A stretch of DNA of 64,000 bases, from the NCBI GenBank assembly GCA_018715885.1, contig DVKT01000063.1, positions 1-64,000 on the forward strand. Reading direction: 5' to 3'. This DNA is from Caccoplasma intestinavium (GTDB lineage Bacteria > Bacteroidota > Bacteroidia > Bacteroidales > UBA11471). Under the pieces are notes generated by a model that saw nothing but the letters and a program-made list of their open reading frames with translations, was not told where the DNA came from and ran no database searches. This document shows, piece by piece, positions 63,303-64,000 of the stretch. The position numbers and the translations under genes were made by a program. The stretch's first letter is position 1; each line of letters starts with the position of its first letter.

Positions 63303-64000
63303 ATGAAGAAGACATATATATATTTACTTGCATTCGTCCTTTCTTTCTCGGCCGTGTCGTGTGAAGACTGGATGAATATCGACCCGGCCGGTAAGCAGAA
63401 TACCACCAATTACTGGCAAAATGCGGGCGAAGTAGAGGCCGTCTTGGGAACTGCATATCTGAATATGCGCAAAGCGATTACCAACAAGACGTTTGTCTAT
63501 TGGGGAGAAATGCGGGGCAACGGGCTCGGCATCATTGAGGGTAGCGCATACGATATCCGTAACGGAAATATCCTACCCAGTAACTCGCTTTGCAAATGGG
63601 AAGACATGTACAATGTCATAGGTATGGCCAACTCGGTGATCAAGTATGCTCCTACCGTGGTAGAGAAAGACGCATCGTTCAATGACGGAGAAATGCGCTC
63701 TATATTGGCCGAAGCCTATTTCTTGCGCGCATTCTGTTATTTTACGCTTGTGCGTACTTTCCGCGATGTGCCTTACGTTACCGAACCGTATGTCAATGAC
63801 GATGCCGATTTTTGGCTTCCCAAGACCGACGGAAATGAGATCCTCCGATCCGAAATAGCTGCCATTACTCCCTATATCGAGTATGCTAAGGAATTCTTCC
63901 CCGAAGAAGTCGATACCAAAGGACGGGCTACCCGTTGGGCGATCTACACGCTCTTGGCCGATATGAACCTGTGGCTGAGCGCTTCCGATGCAAGCAATGC
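63303..64000 (+). CDS. SusD/RagB-family glycan-binding lipoprotein (3' end outside window)
   Basis: An open frame from ATG 63303 to the window end, at least 232 codons. A lipoprotein signal (FSAVSC, Cys 20) is followed by SusD family features: DWMNIDPAGKQNTTNYWQN, EMRSILAEAYFLRAFCYFTL with the TPR-type helix, RTFRDVPYVTEPY and RATRWAIYTLLADMNLWL. It forms the lid over the SusC barrel and binds the glycan outside the cell. The gene continues beyond 64000, so completeness cannot be judged. Confidence 0.95.
   Translation, partial: MKKTYIYLLAFVLSFSAVSCEDWMNIDPAGKQNTTNYWQNAGEVEAVLGTAYLNMRKAITNKTFVYWGEMRGNGLGIIEGSAYDIRNGNILPSNSLCKWEDMYNVIGMANSVIKYAPTVVEKDASFNDGEMRSILAEAYFLRAFCYFTLVRTFRDVPYVTEPYVNDDADFWLPKTDGNEILRSEIAAITPYIEYAKEFFPEEVDTKGRATRWAIYTLLADMNLWLSASDASN

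Overview
The window is chromosomal DNA from a gut-type member of the Bacteroidales. The support is a SusC/SusD pair, a secreted pectin-degradation gene set, promoters with the Bacteroidetes signature (TTTG, a 19-20 base spacer, then TAnnTTTG), almost no Shine-Dalgarno sites, and C-terminal type IX secretion (T9SS) sorting domains. T9SS cargo together with a large pectin locus would fit a Barnesiella/Coprobacter-like genus better than Bacteroides itself, but that placement is inference only.

Bases 1-20100 are mostly housekeeping. They hold an acetyltransferase, a glutamate-synthase-type oxidoreductase, mannose-1-phosphate guanylyltransferase, a secreted transglutaminase-like protein, an AlaX-like editing protein, a pentapeptide-repeat protein, typA and rpsO. 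A five-gene arsenic operon on the minus strand follows (arsR, arsF, arsG, arsE and an ArsP-like permease), with two near-identical candidate operators. Next come proC with a degenerate aspartokinase homologue upstream of it, a cytochrome c maturation pair (ResB/CcsA) in an operon with a tri-heme peroxidase, a tRNA-Lys and upp.

Bases 20100-64000 form one very long locus, all on the plus strand, for rhamnogalacturonan/pectin use. It is built of successive operons: GH95-GH2-SGNH esterase; GH43-GH51-GH51; sialate-type esterase-GH105; a T9SS-sorted beta-strand protein; a T9SS-sorted PL1 pectate lyase; a CE12 esterase; GH2-GH106; rhamnose catabolism rhaB-rhaA-rhaT-rhaD followed by GH105 and GH28; and finally a GH-L-like lipoprotein, a fasciclin lipoprotein, SusC and a SusD cut by the window end. 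Together these would cut the pectin backbone, deacetylate it, strip arabinose and galactose side chains, release rhamnose, import it and convert it to dihydroxyacetone phosphate and lactaldehyde. No sensor or regulator for this locus lies in the window.

Four intergenic stretches (3.2-3.5, 25.9-26.15, 30.9-31.3 and 36.8-37.3 kb) carry a repeat family built from TGTCATTCTGA ... GAAGAATCT units. The copies around 26.0 and 31.1 kb share an exact 123-base inverted repeat that brackets the GH43-GH51-GH51 operon, and the copies at 31.2 and 37.0 kb share an exact 50-base inverted repeat that brackets the next group. The most notable observations are this inverted-repeat architecture, the arsenic operon with operators overlapping its promoter, and the aspartokinase-like pseudoenzyme paired with proC.
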